Positions 14,753-16,925 of a DNA stretch of 16,925 bases are shown here, in pieces (within the stretch, counting starts at the first letter, position 1; each line of letters opens with the position of its first letter). The translations under genes and the position numbers were made by a program. Under the pieces are notes generated by a model. The model saw only the letters and a list, made by a program, of their open reading frames with translations. It made no database searches and was not told the DNA's origin. The stretch lies in the NCBI GenBank assembly GCA_003500135.1, contig DNTA01000179.1, forward strand, positions 1 to 16,925, read 5' to 3'. This stretch comes from Cytophagales bacterium. GTDB lineage: Bacteria > Bacteroidota > Bacteroidia > Cytophagales > Cyclobacteriaceae.

Positions 14753-15463
14753 ATGCCATTGACAGATGAGGAAATTGAATTGATCAACGAGTTTTCACAA
14801 GGGTTGGCCTCTGAAAAGTTGACAAAAAAATTCATGAGTAAATACAATAGTAATAAGGAATTTCGAGATGAGGCAAAATTAAGGTTGTCGGTTATTGCCA
14901 TCATGCGTGCAGAGGAACACAATAATAGAATTTCAGAAATGAGAGCTATATATAAGAGTACCAAAGTAAGGAAAAGTGCTCGTAGATACTACTGGATTGC
15001 AGCGTCTTTGTTGTTGGTAATATGCTCAATTTTATTAATCAAATCCATTAATAGACCACATGAAAAATTATTTAACGCATATTATAAGCCATATCCCGGT
15101 GAGGTTATAGAGCGGGGTCATTCACAAAAATTAATAAGTAAAGTTTTACAAGATTATATAAAAGGGGACTATGAGGCAGTTGTTTTTGAGTTGTCATCTA
15201 GAAGTAATTTGTCGGATTCATTATATTTTTATTTAGCAAACTCCTATTTAAATCTTGGAAAATATTCCAAAGCAAAGAGTTCATTTAAGCAAATTGGCAA
15301 AGGAAGTACTTATCACATTTCCAGCCAATGGTATATTGCATTAATCTATCTTCATGAAAACCAACTTGATAGTTGCGAAATAGTGCTAAAGAAATATAGC
15401 GATACACCCTCTGTATATCAACATAAAATGAGATCACTGTTAACTGACTTAAATCAACATTGA
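14753..15463 (+). CDS. Single-pass membrane protein with TPR repeats, candidate anti-sigma factor
   Basis: A 236-residue protein. Residues 1-78 form a charged, helical N-terminal part (DEEIELINEFSQGLASEKLT…), followed by RKSARR and one membrane helix at about 79-98 (YYWIAASLLLVICSILLIKS). The positive charges just before the helix put the N-terminus in the cytoplasm. After FNAYYKPYPGEVIERG (about 107-122) come two or three TPR-like repeats to the C-terminus (DYIKGDYEAVVFELS, YFYLANSYLNLGKYSKAKSS, WYIALIYLHENQLDSCEIVL), which would be periplasmic. Position one base after an ECF sigma gene, topology and size are those of an anti-sigma factor with a sensor domain. The N-terminus is not a recognisable zinc-binding anti-sigma domain, so the role is inferred from context. 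TPRs suggest a protein or peptide ligand. Confidence 0.8.
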   Translation: MPLTDEEIELINEFSQGLASEKLTKKFMSKYNSNKEFRDEAKLRLSVIAIMRAEEHNNRISEMRAIYKSTKVRKSARRYYWIAASLLLVICSILLIKSINRPHEKLFNAYYKPYPGEVIERGHSQKLISKVLQDYIKGDYEAVVFELSSRSNLSDSLYFYLANSYLNLGKYSKAKSSFKQIGKGSTYHISSQWYIALIYLHENQLDSCEIVLKKYSDTPSVYQHKMRSLLTDLNQH

Positions 15464-15476
15464 TTCAGTTAGTATT

Positions 15477-16925
15477 TTATTGTTTACGATTCCCAAACCA
15501 ACTATAAACAATCCATCCTATACCAGTAAGAAGAAAAGAAATAGTCACCCAAATATACCAGTCTAATGAATTTGATACGATAGGCCTTGTATTTCCATTT
15601 ACCACAAGTCCCGCCCAGTAATATGGGCTTGAAGCAATTTCAGGGGCTGTTTCCATATATGACAGCTTTGCCATTCGTAGTGATTCGCTTTTGCTATAGC
15701 CTTCAGATAGATTTCTATAAAATTCTTTAATTATTTCACTGGTGCTTTTGTCACCCACTGGCCACAAGCTCATTACTACACTATTCGCGCCTGCATAAAA
15801 AAAAGTATTGGCCAAACTAATCATTCCCTCACCGTCAACCAGTTTGCCAACTCCTGTATTACAAGCACTTAACACTACCATTTCAGCATTTAGTCTTTGG
15901 AATTGAATTTCGTAGCCATATAAAACTCCGTCTTGTAAGGTATCATGTGGAACTTTTGAAAAAAGAACCCCGGAATTCATAGGATCATTGAAGTCATTAA
16001 TTGAATGGGTAGCAAGATGCAAAATATTAAAATTATCGGCGTTTAATACAAAATTTGTTTCACTGGCTTCAATTCCTGTTTGTTGCACTTTATCAAAATA
16101 ATTCCCTATATTTTGTATCTCGGTTAGTGTGTGATTCAATTCTGGTAGCGGTGACCATTGGATACTATTTTTTACTCTGCTATTTGTATTATTAAACTGC
16201 GGTGATATGGCAAGAACTTGATTTTGAAAATTCTGACTTCTCTGATTTAAAATACTCAGAATATTTGCGGAATACGTATATTGAATATTGTTGTTCCTAA
16301 TCAAATAATCAATGTTCGAATAGGATACTAAATCTTTTGTCTCTCGAACCAATAGTTCAAAAGGAATCAAATTTAAGTATCCATCAGGTGAAATGATCAG
16401 ATTCATTCCTTCAAGTTTATGCGAAAATGGTTGAATGATTTTTTGGAATGCGATGTTTGCTATTTTCTGAAACCTTTTGGGATCGCTTAATGCATTGGAT
16501 TTAGAGTAACTAATATAATTCCTCAAAGAATCAATAATATCTTTTGTTCCCTTTTTTTCTAGCTTGAAAAAGAACAAATCATCTCTTTGCAATAAGAATG
16601 CGAATAATTCTTCACCAGTATCAAAATAATTTATCAACAATTCATTTTTCTTCAGTTTAATATCCGGAAAGGAGCCCAATTTCACATTACTATTTCCAAA
16701 TATGTTATCATTTATTCCAGATAATAATTGATCTCGTCTTATCAATAAGTTCGTAATACTGGTATTGATCTCGAACTGCTTAGCGGAATCTAAACTATTA
16801 TTGTTTTTTCGTGCTTGATAATAAGATAGCAACTGTTGCGTATCACTTAGCTCATTATACAATGAAGTATGATTTTCATCCTGTAATTCACGGTTGTTTA
16901 GAGAATTGAAAAGTATATATGCCTT
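15477..16925 (-). CDS. CHAT domain cysteine protease with C-terminal membrane anchor (N-terminus outside window)
   Basis: The frame is open to the right edge, so the gene is partial; 482 codons are visible. The C-terminal 330 residues or so are a CHAT domain, a caspase-like (clan CD) peptidase. Landmarks are NLIISPDGYLNLIPFELLV, the catalytic His in NILHLATHS (codon 16005-16007), the catalytic Cys in VVLSACNTGVG (codon 15861-15863), then EGMISLANTFFYAGANSVVM and SLWPVGDKSTSEII. Both active-site residues are present. A single helix near the end (WYIWVTISFLLTGIGWIVYSW) is followed by basic GNRKQ, which places the tail in the cytoplasm and the protease in the periplasm. The helical part at the right edge probably continues into TPR repeats beyond the window, as usual in this family. 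The gene converges on the sigma/TPR pair with a 13-nt gap and no terminator. Confidence 0.9.
   Translation of the reverse strand, partial: KAYILFNSLNNRELQDENHTSLYNELSDTQQLLSYYQARKNNNSLDSAKQFEINTSITNLLIRRDQLLSGINDNIFGNSNVKLGSFPDIKLKKNELLINYFDTGEELFAFLLQRDDLFFFKLEKKGTKDIIDSLRNYISYSKSNALSDPKRFQKIANIAFQKIIQPFSHKLEGMNLIISPDGYLNLIPFELLVRETKDLVSYSNIDYLIRNNNIQYTYSANILSILNQRSQNFQNQVLAISPQFNNTNSRVKNSIQWSPLPELNHTLTEIQNIGNYFDKVQQTGIEASETNFVLNADNFNILHLATHSINDFNDPMNSGVLFSKVPHDTLQDGVLYGYEIQFQRLNAEMVVLSACNTGVGKLVDGEGMISLANTFFYAGANSVVMSLWPVGDKSTSEIIKEFYRNLSEGYSKSESLRMAKLSYMETAPEIASSPYYWAGLVVNGNTRPIVSNSLDWYIWVTISFLLTGIGWIVYSWFGNRKQ

Noticed and set aside
14753..16925. The locus as a gRAMP/Craspase (type III-E CRISPR) TPR-CHAT system
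   Set aside because: No effector, CRISPR array or cas gene is visible, and the CHAT protein here is membrane-anchored.

Overview
The window looks like chromosomal DNA from a Bacteroidota bacterium, probably of the Cytophagales type. The signs are an HU-like/SPOR fusion protein of the kind found in that phylum, a C-terminal fragment of a tricorn-like S41 peptidase, a very large Asp-box (VPS10/sortilin-like) secreted protein, a lipoprotein with an acidic segment after the lipid-bearing cysteine, promoter -7 boxes of the form TAnnTTTG, and a general lack of Shine-Dalgarno sequences. The order-level placement is inference.

Positions 1-3000 are a decaying stretch. The 3' end of an S41 peptidase gene (1-213) is followed by about 800 bp without a convincing gene. 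Next comes an oxalate/formate-antiporter-like MFS pseudogene (1033-1845), which has an in-frame stop after codon 39 and has lost its middle. A second pseudogene (2197-2980, minus) is the remnant of a DUF3857/transglutaminase-type exported protein: a signal peptide and the C-terminal domain remain, out of frame with each other, with the catalytic middle missing. Positions 3206-4363 hold an intact membrane protein with a cytoplasmic HU-like domain and a periplasmic SPOR domain, closed by a strong bidirectional terminator.

Positions 4414-12000 are ordinary housekeeping or accessory metabolism at higher GC. A TetR-type repressor and a short-chain dehydrogenase lie head to tail on the minus strand, and a nearly identical 15-bp operator-like element stands before each. 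Then on the plus strand come a DUF427 protein, a zinc nucleoside deaminase, the 1094-residue Asp-box protein and a MerA-like flavin disulfide oxidoreductase. Immediately after the last gene is a degenerate tandem array of seven 21-bp units, followed by further hairpins and a strong terminator.

Positions 12400-16925 are visibly richer in AT and form a distinct island. A lipoprotein gene of unknown function (minus) diverges from a tightly coupled pair on the plus strand: an ECF-type sigma factor with a forced TTG start and a single-pass membrane protein with TPR repeats that looks like its anti-sigma partner. Converging on this pair, 13 nt away, is a CHAT-family cysteine protease with a C-terminal membrane anchor and intact His and Cys; it runs off the window edge. 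Charge distribution puts both the TPR part and the protease in the periplasm. I propose, as inference, a sigma/anti-sigma/CHAT-protease signalling module in which the protease could act on the TPR anti-sigma protein, with the lipoprotein as a possible surface component or target. This is the best candidate for an undescribed system in the window.
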